DNA of 64,000 bases from Bacillus sp. ISL-45 (GTDB taxonomy: Bacteria; Bacillota; Bacilli; Bacillales; Cytobacillaceae), in the NCBI RefSeq assembly GCF_018613195.1, contig NZ_JAGGQQ010000011.1:186001-250000 (forward strand). The letters run 5' to 3'. Under the pieces are notes generated by a model. It ran no database searches, was not told where the DNA came from, and saw only the letters and a list, made by a program, of their open reading frames with translations. The first letter of the stretch is position 1. Each line of letters begins with the position of its first letter. A program made the position numbers and the translations under genes. Shown here in pieces: positions 1 through 8,493 of this stretch.

Positions 1-65
1 CACACATTGGTGTAGGCCATGTGGCAACAGGCAACTACTGGACACAAATGTTCATTGGAAAATAA
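1..65 (+). CDS. C-terminal end of a CAP/SCP-domain-like protein (partial)
   Basis: The window opens inside a gene whose last 20 codons end in TAA at 63-65. The tail reads HIGVGHVATGNYWTQMFIGK, which resembles the final strand of CAP/SCP (YkwD-like) secreted proteins, where a His, a Tyr/Trp and an aromatic strand end the domain. Only this tail is visible, so the assignment is a weak family match. A Rho-independent terminator follows directly. Confidence 0.45.
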   Translation, partial: HIGVGHVATGNYWTQMFIGK

Positions 66-74
66 TAAATTGAA

Positions 75-104
75 AAGAGCAGCCATCAGGCTGTTCTTTT
101 TTTA
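75..104 (+). terminator. Rho-independent terminator
   Basis: Stem GAGCAGCC / GGCTGTTC with a 4-nt loop is followed by a T-rich run; it closes the partial gene at the window start. Confidence 0.8.
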
Positions 105-234
105 TTTTTCGTAAACAATATTGGGGTGTATGCCGATTCCTGTCTGGTCGCTTCTTGATTTCTTCCAGATGTAATGCGAACACGAAATGTTCAAAAGCCA
201 ACATTCCATGAAAAAATCCAAGTTTTTAGGATGA

Positions 235-708
235 TCAGGTTGAAATGTCGATTTCAGCATATTGCATATCAACAATTTTTTGCAGTCTTAGTTCCAGAAC
301 ACCATCCCGGTAGTTTGCTGCTGCTCCCTTACGCTTGACGGTTGCTGGCAATACTAGTGTGTGTTTATCTGATAGATCAGGAATGTGTTCAATGATTACC
401 TGGTTCGAGGTATAGAACAGTTTCATTTGTTTTAACAGGTCTTCATCTTTTAGCGGTATCCTTACAAAAACAAAATCATGAGTTTCAAACATTTCCGCTT
501 TTAGTCCAGTGTTCGGTTTGGCTGGTTCAGATGGAGGTTGCTGCTGCATCCCTTTGAGCCATTCTTCAGGCTTTAACATCCCTTGCATATTTGGCTGGAG
601 CATTTTGCCCATCATTTGCTGGACATAATTTTCGATTTCATCTGGTTTCATTTCCAAAAACTTTTTCTGTGTATTTCGATCAAACGGCAATAGATTCCAA
701 GGAAACAA
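235..708 (-). CDS. Hsp20/alpha-crystallin-like small protein
   Basis: 157 residues. The N-terminal part (about 1-65) is Met/Gln/Pro-rich with helices, and the C-terminal part (about 70-157) has the beta-strand pattern of an alpha-crystallin domain, including a late strand DGVLELRL where small heat-shock proteins have their G-V/I-L motif. The start is TTG at 708, chosen because an AAAGGCGGG Shine-Dalgarno lies four bases upstream; no ATG fits as well. In Bacillus, proteins of this size and type include spore-associated small Hsp20 members (CotM/GerT class), but I cannot separate coat from chaperone function. It stands alone, convergent with the preceding gene and divergent from the SDR gene. 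Confidence 0.7.
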   Translation of the reverse strand: MFPWNLLPFDRNTQKKFLEMKPDEIENYVQQMMGKMLQPNMQGMLKPEEWLKGMQQQPPSEPAKPNTGLKAEMFETHDFVFVRIPLKDEDLLKQMKLFYTSNQVIIEHIPDLSDKHTLVLPATVKRKGAAANYRDGVLELRLQKIVDMQYAEIDIST

Positions 709-878
709 TTATATCCCGCCTTTCAAGCAGACCATCTTCGATATGAATATTATATGCAGGCACCGGCCCAGCGGTTAAAGTCCACTTGGTGTGTGTGTAT
801 AAAGGTTAAAAGTTGCAAAACAGCTAACTTCTTTTTAGTATAGGGATAAGCAATCTAACGAAGATGAGGGGTACAGTT

Positions 879-1658
879 GTGGAAAATAAAACTGCTTTGA
901 TTACCGGAGGTGCCACCGGTTTAGGAAGGCGAACAGCACTGCAGCTTGCTGCCGAAGGAACAAATATAATTATTAATTATCGTAACAGTAAAACAGAGGC
1001 TGAACAGCTTGCTGAAGAATTATCGAATCGGTTCAACACAAAGAATCTTTGTGTTCAGGGAGATATCACCATCTATGATGACTGTAAGAAAATTGTATCG
1101 CAGGCCTTGAAGGAATTCACTGCGGTTGATATAGTCGTTCATAATGCAGGACCATACATTTCTGAAAGGAAAAAAATGGCTGATTATCATGTTGATGAAT
1201 GGAGTTACTTAATTAATGGCAACTTAAATGCAGTTTTCTATTTATCTAATTTGCTAATACCATCGATGAGGGAACGGAAGTGGGGAAGAATCATTACAGT
1301 TGGTTTCGACAGAGTCGAGTCGGCTCCCGGGTGGATTTACAGGTCTGCTTTCGCGGCAGCAAAGTCAGGATTAGCTTCTTTGACAAAGACACTCGCACTG
1401 GAAGAAGCGGAAAACGGGATTACTGCCAATATGGTCTGTCCCGGTGACATTACAGGGGAGTGGAAAGAGAGAGCAATCAGCGAATCCTTAGACTCCATCG
1501 ACACTTCAGTACCGGTAGGCAGACCGGGGACCGGGGAGGATATATCGAGAGTTATAAGCTTCCTTGCGAATGATGATTCAAGTTTCATAACCGGCAGTAT
1601 CATCCCTATTACAGGAGGAAAAGATGTGCTGGGAAAAGCTTTTCGTGAAAATCCATAG
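879..1658 (+). CDS. SDR-family oxidoreductase, FabG-like, with atypical active site
   Basis: About 259 residues. The N-terminal Rossmann motif TGGATGLG and the NAG motif (in HNAGPY) identify a classical short-chain dehydrogenase/reductase. I start at GTG 879, seven bases after GAGGGG, rather than ATG 864, because SDR proteins usually begin just before the ALITGG strand. The catalytic YxxxK position reads F-A-A-A-K in this gene, and the preceding catalytic Ser region reads TVGFDRVE, so both Ser and Tyr of the tetrad appear absent while Lys and Asn remain. This suggests an altered or non-catalytic dinucleotide-binding role. It resembles Bacillus YtkK-type proteins, but I do not assign that name firmly. 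A strong terminator follows. Confidence 0.8.
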   Translation: MENKTALITGGATGLGRRTALQLAAEGTNIIINYRNSKTEAEQLAEELSNRFNTKNLCVQGDITIYDDCKKIVSQALKEFTAVDIVVHNAGPYISERKKMADYHVDEWSYLINGNLNAVFYLSNLLIPSMRERKWGRIITVGFDRVESAPGWIYRSAFAAAKSGLASLTKTLALEEAENGITANMVCPGDITGEWKERAISESLDSIDTSVPVGRPGTGEDISRVISFLANDDSSFITGSIIPITGGKDVLGKAFRENP

Positions 1659-1668
1659 AATGGACCGC

Positions 1669-1701
1669 AAAAACGCCAGCTGGCGTTTTTTTTTTTTTTT
1701 T
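1669..1701 (+). terminator. Rho-independent terminator
   Basis: Perfect stem AAACGCCA / TGGCGTTT with a 2-base centre is followed by a run of about 13 further T residues, right after the SDR gene. Confidence 0.9.
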
Positions 1702-1854
1702 GAAACGGGCTATCAATATGCTGAAAGTTAATGAATAAAACCTGATTGAATAACATGAAACAGGATGGGAAAACTACTAGCAATTAGCAATAAAAATGAA
1801 TGGAATTATCTAATTATTATTAGTATTTAGTTTAATCGAGCGGGGGTGGTTAAA

Positions 1855-2019
1855 ATGGGAATAGGGTTTAACATGAATAGGATAAACCCAAACCAGACGC
1901 AGGTTTTCTTTGAGGATGGACGGTATGAAACAATGACAGATGCCGAACTAGAAAAATTCCTGTCTGAAGCTTCCTTATCGGAACGGGAAGAAGAAACAGG
2001 GCAGGATCTGCTCCATTAG
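1855..2019 (+). CDS. Small hypothetical protein (54 aa)
   Basis: ATG at 1855 follows a GGGGGTGG Shine-Dalgarno at 1842-1849. The 54-residue product begins MGIGFNMNRINPNQTQVFF and is acidic towards its C-terminus (an EREEET stretch). It has no Cys and no membrane segment. The good ribosome site and a private terminator directly after the stop codon argue that it is real. I recognise no family. Confidence 0.6.
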   Translation: MGIGFNMNRINPNQTQVFFEDGRYETMTDAELEKFLSEASLSEREEETGQDLLH

Positions 2020-2052
2020 AAAACGCCCTGTTCATTTTTCAGGGCGTTTTTA
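2020..2052 (+). terminator. Rho-independent terminator
   Basis: Stem AAACGCCCTG / CAGGGCGTTT with a T-rich tail starts one base after the stop codon of the 54-aa gene. Confidence 0.85.
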
Positions 2053-2064
2053 TATGGTATTAAA

Positions 2065-2625
2065 TTATGCCTCCAGCAATTGGGCAGCTCCCTCTTCCTG
2101 GATGCCAGACCGTTTCAGGTATAGAGTATATTGATCTTTTGGAATTTCATATAAATCGTAAATCTCTCCATTAGCATTTAACTGGTCATAAATGTGCTTG
2201 CGCGTTTCGTTCGCTTTTACTACAAAAGGCAGTTTTTCTGCCGCTTTAATGGAACGGATATTCACTTTCCTGATGCGCATAAAAATCGTTTCGATCCCTA
2301 GTTCATAAAATAATTCCTGGAAGAAAGCATCCTTGGCCAATGTATTGTACCCTTTTCCATGGAATGGTTTCCCGAGCCATGTACCTAAGAATCCGGCTCC
2401 TTCCTGGATATCAAAAAGATTGATCGTGCCGATTGGAGCTCCCCACTCATCAAGGATGGTACGGGAAATCAGTTCCCCTTGCTCTTCGGCTTCAATTGTT
2501 TGCTTTGTGACAAATACGAATTCTTCATATGAATGTGCCTTCTGGCGCACAAAAGGGAAGACCTCCGGATGCGCCATCAGCTCAAATAATTCATGGCAAT
2601 CATGCAGATCGCGTTTCTTGAGCAT
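2065..2625 (-). CDS. GNAT-family N-acetyltransferase
   Basis: 186 residues. The order of elements fits a RimJ/RimL-like GNAT: an N-terminal LKKRDLHDC strand-helix, a central IGTINLFDI strand, an acetyl-CoA loop region with GKPFHGKGYNTLAKDAF, and a closing helix NIRSIKAAEKLPF. The frame is open for 52 more codons upstream, but GGAGGG seven bases before the ATG at 2625 fixes the start there. The upstream open stretch is explained by a tRNA-like element and hairpin. Substrate unknown; a protein N-terminus or small amine is typical for the family. Confidence 0.8.
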   Translation of the reverse strand: MLKKRDLHDCHELFELMAHPEVFPFVRQKAHSYEEFVFVTKQTIEAEEQGELISRTILDEWGAPIGTINLFDIQEGAGFLGTWLGKPFHGKGYNTLAKDAFFQELFYELGIETIFMRIRKVNIRSIKAAEKLPFVVKANETRKHIYDQLNANGEIYDLYEIPKDQYTLYLKRSGIQEEGAAQLLEA

Positions 2626-2681
2626 TTTGTATCCCTCCATGCAGGGCAGTCCTATCTCGTGCGAATGTAACTGCACGGCCA

Positions 2682-2720
2682 CCCTCGAAATTTTTTGTAA
2701 GTTGCTAAAAAATTTCGGGG
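2682..2720 (-). other. Strong hairpin in the leader of the GNAT gene
   Basis: On the minus strand CCCCGAAATTTTTT, a 10-base loop and AAAAAATTTCGAGGG form 11 perfect pairs (CGAAATTTTTT / AAAAAATTTCG) plus CCC/GGG beyond a bulged A. Its 5' arm overlaps the 3' acceptor strand of the tRNA-like element, so the two folds exclude each other. Confidence 0.6.
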
Positions 2721-2778
2721 TGGGAATCGAACCCACTAGAACCAGGATACTGGTGGCGCACCATTTGCCTTCCCTAAT
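2713..2778 (-). other. Degenerate tRNA-like cloverleaf (possible tRNA pseudogene)
   Basis: Read on the minus strand the element has a T-arm GTGGG-TTCGATT-CCCAC with a perfect consensus loop, a variable segment TTCTA, an anticodon-arm-like CCAG-TATC-CTGG with only a 4-nt loop, a D-arm-like GGC-AAATGGTGC-GCC, and an acceptor ATTAGGG/CCCGAAA with one or two mismatches. No 3' CCA is encoded. The short anticodon loop rules out a normal tRNA, so this is either a decayed tRNA gene or a tRNA-mimicking leader of the GNAT gene. Confidence 0.45.
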
Positions 2779-2899
2779 CACTTTGCTTTATGAAATTTTA
2801 TTTCCAAAGAGTATAATACAGGATATTTTCAAAAAAGAAAATAGGTTTTTCACCCTTTTTTTCTGTGTTTTTTTGGCAAGAATCTACACCGGATTTCGA

Positions 2900-4024
2900 C
2901 TAATTTTGATAAACGATCTTACCATTGACCATTGTCCACATTGGCTTTGCGCTGAAGTGGAATGGATGTTGGTTCCAAAGGACCAGATCAGCATCTTTCC
3001 CATGCTCGATACTGCCGACACGATCATCAACCCGCAGATTCCTTGCTGGCAAAATTGTAATTCCTTCGAGTGCTTTTTGTTCGGATAATCCTTCCCTTAC
3101 TGCGATGGACGCACAAAGATTTAAGTACTGGATGGGGGTGTATGGGTGATCAGTCGTGACAGATACTTCAACACCATGGTCAGTCAGTTCCTGATAGGTT
3201 TTCCAGCTCTTATTCTTAAGTTCCACCTTAGAGCGGCGGGTAAGTGTTGGACCTACCGAAACTTTCAAATTAAGGCCTGCCAGCTCTTCTGCAATCAAGT
3301 GGCCTTCCGTACAATGCTCAATTCGCAAATCCAGGTTGAATTCATCCGCAAACCTGATCGCAGACATGATATCATCTGCTCGATGTGCATGGATCCGGAC
3401 AGGGATTTCCCTGTTCAATGCTTTAATGATCGGCTTAATCCTCAAGGAGTCAGGATTTTCGGCATTCATCGCCTCGTAAAAAGCTTCCCTCAGCATCCCC
3501 ATGATTCCCATTCGGGTGATGGAATCTTTATTCCCCATACTATGGATTCGTTTTGGGTTCTCACCCAGAGCAATTTTAAGTCCTGCTGTTTCCTGAATGA
3601 TCATATTCTTAATGTTTTTTCCAGCCGTTTTAATGACAGATGTCGTTCCCCCAATTACATTCGCACTCCCTGGCATAACATGTGCAGTGGTTATACCATA
3701 TTTAAGGGCATCGCCAAATGCGGGATCGAGCGGGTAAACACCGTCAATCGCCCGAACATGGGGACTCATCGGTTCAATCGTTTCGTTGGCATCATTTCCG
3801 GCCCAGCCTGTACCTTCATCATAAAGGCCGAGATGAGTATGGACATCGATGAAGCCTGGCAGCAAAAAGTTATTATCGCACTCAATAAGCTCGTCACCAG
3901 GCTCAATCGCAATATCAGTTTCGATTTTGCTTATTATTCCATCCTCTATGAGAACATCACAATTTGAGCTTGGCTCAGAGGTAATTGGCATTACATTCGC
4001 ATTCCTAAGTAGTATCCTGTTCAT
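2900..4024 (-). CDS. Amidohydrolase-family metal-dependent hydrolase (imidazolonepropionase-like)
   Basis: 374 residues. Metal-binding motif PGFIDVHTHLG near residue 55 and later conserved His (RIHAHRADD, RIEHCTEGH) and Asp (TTDHPY) mark the amidohydrolase TIM barrel; the C-terminal LVLWNQHPF...VNGKIVYQN is the small composite beta domain. ATG 4024 was taken instead of an upstream in-frame Met because GGATGG precedes it. Members act on cyclic amide or dipeptide-like substrates in the cytoplasm; the substrate cannot be read from sequence. The single gene has no visible partner. Confidence 0.85.
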   Translation of the reverse strand: MNRILLRNANVMPITSEPSSNCDVLIEDGIISKIETDIAIEPGDELIECDNNFLLPGFIDVHTHLGLYDEGTGWAGNDANETIEPMSPHVRAIDGVYPLDPAFGDALKYGITTAHVMPGSANVIGGTTSVIKTAGKNIKNMIIQETAGLKIALGENPKRIHSMGNKDSITRMGIMGMLREAFYEAMNAENPDSLRIKPIIKALNREIPVRIHAHRADDIMSAIRFADEFNLDLRIEHCTEGHLIAEELAGLNLKVSVGPTLTRRSKVELKNKSWKTYQELTDHGVEVSVTTDHPYTPIQYLNLCASIAVREGLSEQKALEGITILPARNLRVDDRVGSIEHGKDADLVLWNQHPFHFSAKPMWTMVNGKIVYQN

Positions 4025-4186
4025 TTTCCATCCTATCCTGTATTTATTTTTTTGCACACTGGCATGGATCAAGGGTGTAAAAAGTACACATTATTTTTCA
4101 TTATAAAGAAAAAATACGCTAATTATGAAACTTTTTTACACCTTCTCCGTAAATTTAACTATAAGAGTATTGGAGGGAGAAAGACA

Positions 4187-4507
4187 ATGCCGAAAAATGA
4201 TGAAAGACTTATTGCAGCAGGCATTTATGTTATAAGCTTTTTTACTGCATTTCTTGGGCCGCTGATTATCTGGCTGATTAAAAAGGATGATTCCAGCTAT
4301 ATTGATTACCATGGAAGGGAATATATGAACTTCTTTATTTCTTATACTATTTATGGCATCGTCAGCGGAATTCTTGTCATCCTGTTGATTGGGATCTTCA
4401 TGTTATGGATCATCGGGATTTTAGCGATGGTATTTACCATAGTAGGTGCAATAAAAGCGTATGAAGGACAGGAATATCGAATCCCATTCATTTTCAGGAT
4501 TCTTTAA
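4187..4507 (+). CDS. DUF4870-type small membrane protein
   Basis: 106 residues with a strong GGAGGGAG ribosome site. The layout fits DUF4870: a short cytosolic start (MPKNDERLIAA), a first hydrophobic segment ending in WLIKKDDS, the conserved YIDYHGREYMNFFISY stretch, then two closely spaced membrane helices and a basic tail KAYEGQEYRIPF. Function of the family is unknown. It is monocistronic, with its own terminator. Confidence 0.8.
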   Translation: MPKNDERLIAAGIYVISFFTAFLGPLIIWLIKKDDSSYIDYHGREYMNFFISYTIYGIVSGILVILLIGIFMLWIIGILAMVFTIVGAIKAYEGQEYRIPFIFRIL

Positions 4508-4524
4508 TATGGCTTTTAAAAATG

Positions 4525-4553
4525 TCCGGCAGTTAGTTGCCGGATTTTTTTTG
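4525..4553 (+). terminator. Rho-independent terminator
   Basis: Stem TCCGGCA / TGCCGGA followed by eight T residues. Confidence 0.9.
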
Positions 4554-4682
4554 TTGATAGATTTTTTACATATTAGGTCTCGCTTTCCGAAAGCTTAATA
4601 TAAAATTTTTTTTTGAAAATGTTTGAACGATTTTTCCCTTCAGCCGTCTTATGGGTGTAAAACAAATGAGGGGGTTGTCAGA

Positions 4683-4883
4683 ATGGAATTATTCTTTGAT
4701 TTAAATTGGGCTTTACTTGCACCTATATTGATCATTCAGGTGATTTTATTAATTGTTGCACTGGTTGATCTTATAAAGATAGAAAAAACAAATGGTCCTA
4801 AATGGGTGTGGGCTATTGTTATATTAGTGGTTAACATCATCGGGCCTATCCTGTATTTCGTGATTGGAAGGAGAAATCAATAA
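4683..4883 (+). CDS. yxlE: PLDc_N-domain small membrane protein (YxlE-like)
   Basis: 66 residues with two hydrophobic helices separated by a LVDLIKIEKTNGPKWVWAI loop and the end ILYFVIGRRNQ, the pattern of phospholipase-D N-terminal-like (PLDc_N) membrane proteins. GAGGGGG eight bases upstream sets the start at 4683. The stop overlaps the start of the ABC ATPase (TAATG), and the order small PLDc_N protein - ATPase - permease matches yxlE-yxlF-yxlG of B. subtilis, where YxlE takes part in negative control of SigY. No sigY, yxlC or yxlD is next to it here. Confidence 0.75.
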   Translation: MELFFDLNWALLAPILIIQVILLIVALVDLIKIEKTNGPKWVWAIVILVVNIIGPILYFVIGRRNQ

Positions 4884-5791
4884 TGCCCTTAGTCCGAGTT
4901 GAAAATTTGGAGAAGAGTTTTAAAGACTTGCAGGTGATCAAGGGATTGGATTTCGAGCTCGAAAATGGGAAATGTGTAGCGTTAATCGGAGCAAATGGTG
5001 CAGGGAAAACGACCACTCTTAAAATGCTCTCCGGGCTTCTTGAGCCAAGCAATGGGGTGATTTCATTTGTGGGACAAAAGCAGGGCGGTGACCATCGACG
5101 ATTGATCGGTTATCTTCCGCAACATCCTGTATTCCATGACTGGATGACGGCGAAAGAGTTTCTTGAGTATGTTGGGAAGCTATCAGGATTGAATTCAAAG
5201 GAATCGAAGGAACGGTCCGCTGAACTTCTCGAGCTTGTGGGCATTGCAGATGCAAAAAACAGGAGGATCGGCAAGTTTTCTGGCGGGATGAAGCAGCGGC
5301 TGGGGATTGCCCAGGCAATCATACACAGGCCGAAACTGATCATGCTGGATGAGCCAGTTTCCGCCCTGGATCCATTTGGAAGAAGAGAGGTCCTAGAACT
5401 GCTGGAGAAGCTAAAGAAGGAGGCGACTGTATTATTTTCCACCCATATTCTTAATGATGCGGAAGAAGTGTGTGAAAGCATTCTGTTTCTCCACAATGGT
5501 CAAATTATTGAATCTGGAACAATGGATGAATTCAGGGAGAAATATCACCAGTCAAAAATCGATCTTGTTTTCAGCCAGAATGCCTCGAGCTTTTTAAAAC
5601 ATCTTTCAGAACATCCACAAATCGATTCCATCCAAATTGAAGTCAATAAAGCGAGTATTTACACGGAAGACCTTGAAGCAGTCAAAGAGGTTATACTGAG
5701 CCAGGCAGCCAGAGAGAACTGGCCGCTTACTAAATATGAAATTGGTTCAATCAGTCTGGAAGATGTGTTCATGAAGGTGGTGGGAAAATGA
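4883..5791 (+). CDS. yxlF: ABC transporter ATP-binding protein (YxlF-like)
   Basis: 302 residues. Walker A GANGAGKT near residue 36, signature FSGGMKQRLG, Walker B LIMLDEPVSALDP and switch His in FSTHIL are all intact. The approximately 80-residue C-terminal extension is usual for ABC-2 drug/antibiotic-type ATPases. It is coupled to the small upstream membrane protein (TAATG) and to the permease downstream (ATGA), so the three make one translationally coupled unit. It energises the permease; substrate unknown. Confidence 0.9.
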   Translation: MPLVRVENLEKSFKDLQVIKGLDFELENGKCVALIGANGAGKTTTLKMLSGLLEPSNGVISFVGQKQGGDHRRLIGYLPQHPVFHDWMTAKEFLEYVGKLSGLNSKESKERSAELLELVGIADAKNRRIGKFSGGMKQRLGIAQAIIHRPKLIMLDEPVSALDPFGRREVLELLEKLKKEATVLFSTHILNDAEEVCESILFLHNGQIIESGTMDEFREKYHQSKIDLVFSQNASSFLKHLSEHPQIDSIQIEVNKASIYTEDLEAVKEVILSQAARENWPLTKYEIGSISLEDVFMKVVGK

Positions 5792-6567
5792 AGCAGTGGT
5801 TCACTTTACTAAACAAAGAATTCCTTGAGATGGCAAGGAACTACAAATGGATCTGGATGCCAATCACTTTTATTTTGCTTGGGGTGATGGACCCGCTAAC
5901 CACCTATTACTTGCCAGAGATTCTTAATTCCGTCGGCGGTCTTCCGGAAGGTGCAGTATTCGAAATGCCCGAACCTTCCGCTCAGGAGGTGTTTATCATG
6001 AGCTTGGGAGAGTTCCAGATGATTGGAATACTGGTAATCGTCCTTTCCATGATGGGAACAATTGCAGGTGAGAGAAAGAGCGGTGTCGCACAGCTGATCC
6101 TCGTAAAGCCAGTTTCCTATTTCTCTTATATTACTTCAAAATGGGCAGCGGCACTTATATTAATACTCCTATCATTGTTCCTGGGTATGCTGGCAAGCTG
6201 GTATTATACTGGCGTTCTGTTTGAGTTTATTCCATTTGGCTCTTTCATGGAATCGTTCGGACTATATGCATTATGGCTAGTACTTGTATTGTCCTTCGTA
6301 ATCCTTTGCAGTGCTTTGTTCATGCAGCCAGTCGCAGCTGGTATGGCAGCCCTTGTTACAGTCTTTATTTTTACGATAATAGGAGGCTCCTTCCAGCATC
6401 TGCTAGAATGGAGCCCGACACAGCTCCTTACCTATGTTTCTGAGAGATTGATTACCGAAAAGTGGCCAGAGCATGTCTGGCCAGCGACAGGGGTCACTTT
6501 ATCAATGACAATTTTATTTGTTGTATTGGCAATATATATTTTTAAAAGAAAAGAACTTGCAGATTGA
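5788..6567 (+). CDS. yxlG: ABC-2 type permease (YxlG-like)
   Basis: 259 residues with about six membrane helices; the first begins in KWIWMPITFILLGVMDPLT, and a central GTIAGERKSGVAQLILVKPV stretch is typical of ABC-2 permeases of the NosY/YxlG type. The start overlaps the ATPase stop by four bases. It ends at a strong hairpin terminator, closing the yxlEFG unit. Confidence 0.85.
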   Translation: MKQWFTLLNKEFLEMARNYKWIWMPITFILLGVMDPLTTYYLPEILNSVGGLPEGAVFEMPEPSAQEVFIMSLGEFQMIGILVIVLSMMGTIAGERKSGVAQLILVKPVSYFSYITSKWAAALILILLSLFLGMLASWYYTGVLFEFIPFGSFMESFGLYALWLVLVLSFVILCSALFMQPVAAGMAALVTVFIFTIIGGSFQHLLEWSPTQLLTYVSERLITEKWPEHVWPATGVTLSMTILFVVLAIYIFKRKELAD

Positions 6568-6598
6568 GATCTGGTCAATGACCAGATCTTATTTTTTT
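6567..6598 (+). terminator. Rho-independent terminator
   Basis: Perfect 10-bp stem AGATCTGGTC / GACCAGATCT with a T-rich tail, beginning at the last base of the permease stop codon. Confidence 0.9.
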
Positions 6599-6830
6599 GC
6601 TAGTACGGAAGAACTGTTTTTACTAAATTTATGTCGAATTATTTAGATAATTAAATTGTTAAATTGATTCTTTAAACATATTTAAATGGATATTAGTTTC
6701 AAAAACAGACTTATGAATAATAAAATATACCTAATTTTCTGGATAAATACTGGTTTTAGATGTCGAATTCATTATATTGCTAAAGTTTGATTTTTAAATA
6801 TAATGAAAATTAAGAAAAAGGAGGGGTAAT

Positions 6831-8222
6831 ATGTCGACAAGAAAAAAACTTTATGCAGGAACACTCGCTGTCCTTTTGGGAGCCGCTACCATTTTTAATG
6901 CAGGCGTAACAAAAGGAGAAGCAGAAACAAATACAGAAAATACATACCTTGTCATTTTTAAGGACCAGCAGGGGCTTCCAGCTGGGTATGCGGATGCGAT
7001 CAAAAAAGCCGGCGGCCAAGTGGAAGATAAATTGGACAAGCTTGGTGCTGTAGAGGTTACCTCTAAAAATGCCAACTTCCTGAATGAAGTGAAGAAATCA
7101 TCTCTTGTTTTAGAGGCTGGTGTAGAGAATACTGTTTATCCTGAACAAACGATTGAAGGAGAGACAGTAGCAGTTGAAGACCTCACTGAAGGTGCAGATT
7201 TCTATAATCAGTTTATGTGGGATATTAAGCAAGTAACAAATAATGGTGAATCATGGAACCTTCCAGGGGGAACTGGATTATCTGTTGATGGTGAAGATAT
7301 CGTTGTAGGCGTAATCGACACAGGCATTGACTATAATCACCCTGATTTAAAAGATAATTACGCAGGCGGTAAATCATTTGTACCTGGATATTCTGACCCA
7401 ATTGACCAGAACAGCCACGGAACCCATGTTGCTGGATCAATTGCGGCAAAAGGTGAAGCGCTTGGTGTAGGACCTGATCTTAAAGTAGCCTCATACAGAG
7501 TATTTGGTCCAACTGGCGGAGCAGCTACTTCCCATATTGCCGAAGCTCTAATGACAGCAGCAGACGATAACGTCGACGTTGTCAACATGTCTCTTGGCGG
7601 GTATGACTGGTTCCAGGATCCAGCGTATGCAACGAACGACATCGTCGCTGATGTTCAATTGTTCAATCGTGCAATCCAGTACGCAATCAAGAAGGGTGTA
7701 ACAGTTGTCGGCTCTGCAGGAAACAACGGTGTCGATCTTAGCAGCCCAGGAAAATTGTCAGGTGATGACACTGGTGCTACTCACAGAAGCCCTAGCAGCC
7801 AGACGATGATCAGAGTTTCCGCTGGCGGTGCTTTAAAGAATCTTGCATTCTACTCCAACTATGGCGTTGGTAAAATCGATGTAATGGCTCCTGGCGGCGA
7901 CCTAGGACCGAATTATGATCCTGTTACTCGTACTGGAAGAGATAATAGTTACCTTGCTTACAGCACTGTACCTGTACTTGATCCAGATACAAAGGAAGTC
8001 ATTGGTCATGGATACGGCGCAAAAGGCGGAACTTCAATGGCAGCACCAAAAACTGCAGCTCTTGCAGGTGTGGTAATCGCCAAACACGGTAAGGACAAAT
8101 TGACTCCAGCTCAAGTCAAGGCAATCATCCAAAACTCAGCTGAAGATCTTTTCAAACCGGGTTATGATGAGCAAACTGGCTATGGTCTGATCAATGCAGT
8201 AAATGCGCTGAAAATGAAATAA
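6831..8222 (+). CDS. Secreted S8-family serine peptidase (subtilisin-like)
   Basis: 463 residues. A signal peptide (STRKK, then hydrophobic TLAVLLGAATIF) runs to about residue 32; residues 38-107 look like an inhibitor I9 prodomain (TYLVIFKDQ). The catalytic triad is D163 in VIDTGIDYNHPDL, H196 in NSHGTHVAG and S402 in GTSMAAP, with the oxyanion Asn in SAGNNG. The mature enzyme of about 340 residues would act outside the cell on proteins or peptides. An AAGGAGGGG ribosome site precedes the start, after an AT-rich 230-bp upstream region. It is a stand-alone gene with its own terminator. Confidence 0.92.
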   Translation: MSTRKKLYAGTLAVLLGAATIFNAGVTKGEAETNTENTYLVIFKDQQGLPAGYADAIKKAGGQVEDKLDKLGAVEVTSKNANFLNEVKKSSLVLEAGVENTVYPEQTIEGETVAVEDLTEGADFYNQFMWDIKQVTNNGESWNLPGGTGLSVDGEDIVVGVIDTGIDYNHPDLKDNYAGGKSFVPGYSDPIDQNSHGTHVAGSIAAKGEALGVGPDLKVASYRVFGPTGGAATSHIAEALMTAADDNVDVVNMSLGGYDWFQDPAYATNDIVADVQLFNRAIQYAIKKGVTVVGSAGNNGVDLSSPGKLSGDDTGATHRSPSSQTMIRVSAGGALKNLAFYSNYGVGKIDVMAPGGDLGPNYDPVTRTGRDNSYLAYSTVPVLDPDTKEVIGHGYGAKGGTSMAAPKTAALAGVVIAKHGKDKLTPAQVKAIIQNSAEDLFKPGYDEQTGYGLINAVNALKMK

Positions 8223-8235
8223 TCTAATGCAAAAC

Positions 8236-8266
8236 CGGATGGGATGGACTCCTGTCCGTTTTTTTA
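8236..8266 (+). terminator. Rho-independent terminator
   Basis: Stem CGGATGGGA / CTCCTGTCCG (with two G-T pairs) followed by seven T residues. Confidence 0.7.
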
Positions 8267-8493
8267 TGGTTAAGGAAATTATAAAGTTATTGAGTTGTAG
8301 ATAATTCTATGAACTTTTCTTCTGAGTCGTCTCTAAAAATGCCACGATACCTATTAGAATGGCGAAGCAAGGACATGTTCGAACACTATGATTAATCGAA
8401 AACAGCCTTAGCCGAAAAAAGGCAGAATGATTATGCACTTCGATTAATAGACTTAGAGTGACGAAATAGATTTTCTTCGAGGAGATAATAGAT

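Noticed and set aside
2713-2778. Functional tRNA gene
   Set aside because: The anticodon loop has only four bases and the acceptor stem is mismatched, so it cannot be a normal tRNA.
2333-3967. Long plus-strand open frames across the GNAT and amidohydrolase genes (2333-3088, 3146-3967)
   Set aside because: They are antisense shadows of well-supported minus-strand genes, lack ribosome sites and show no family motifs.
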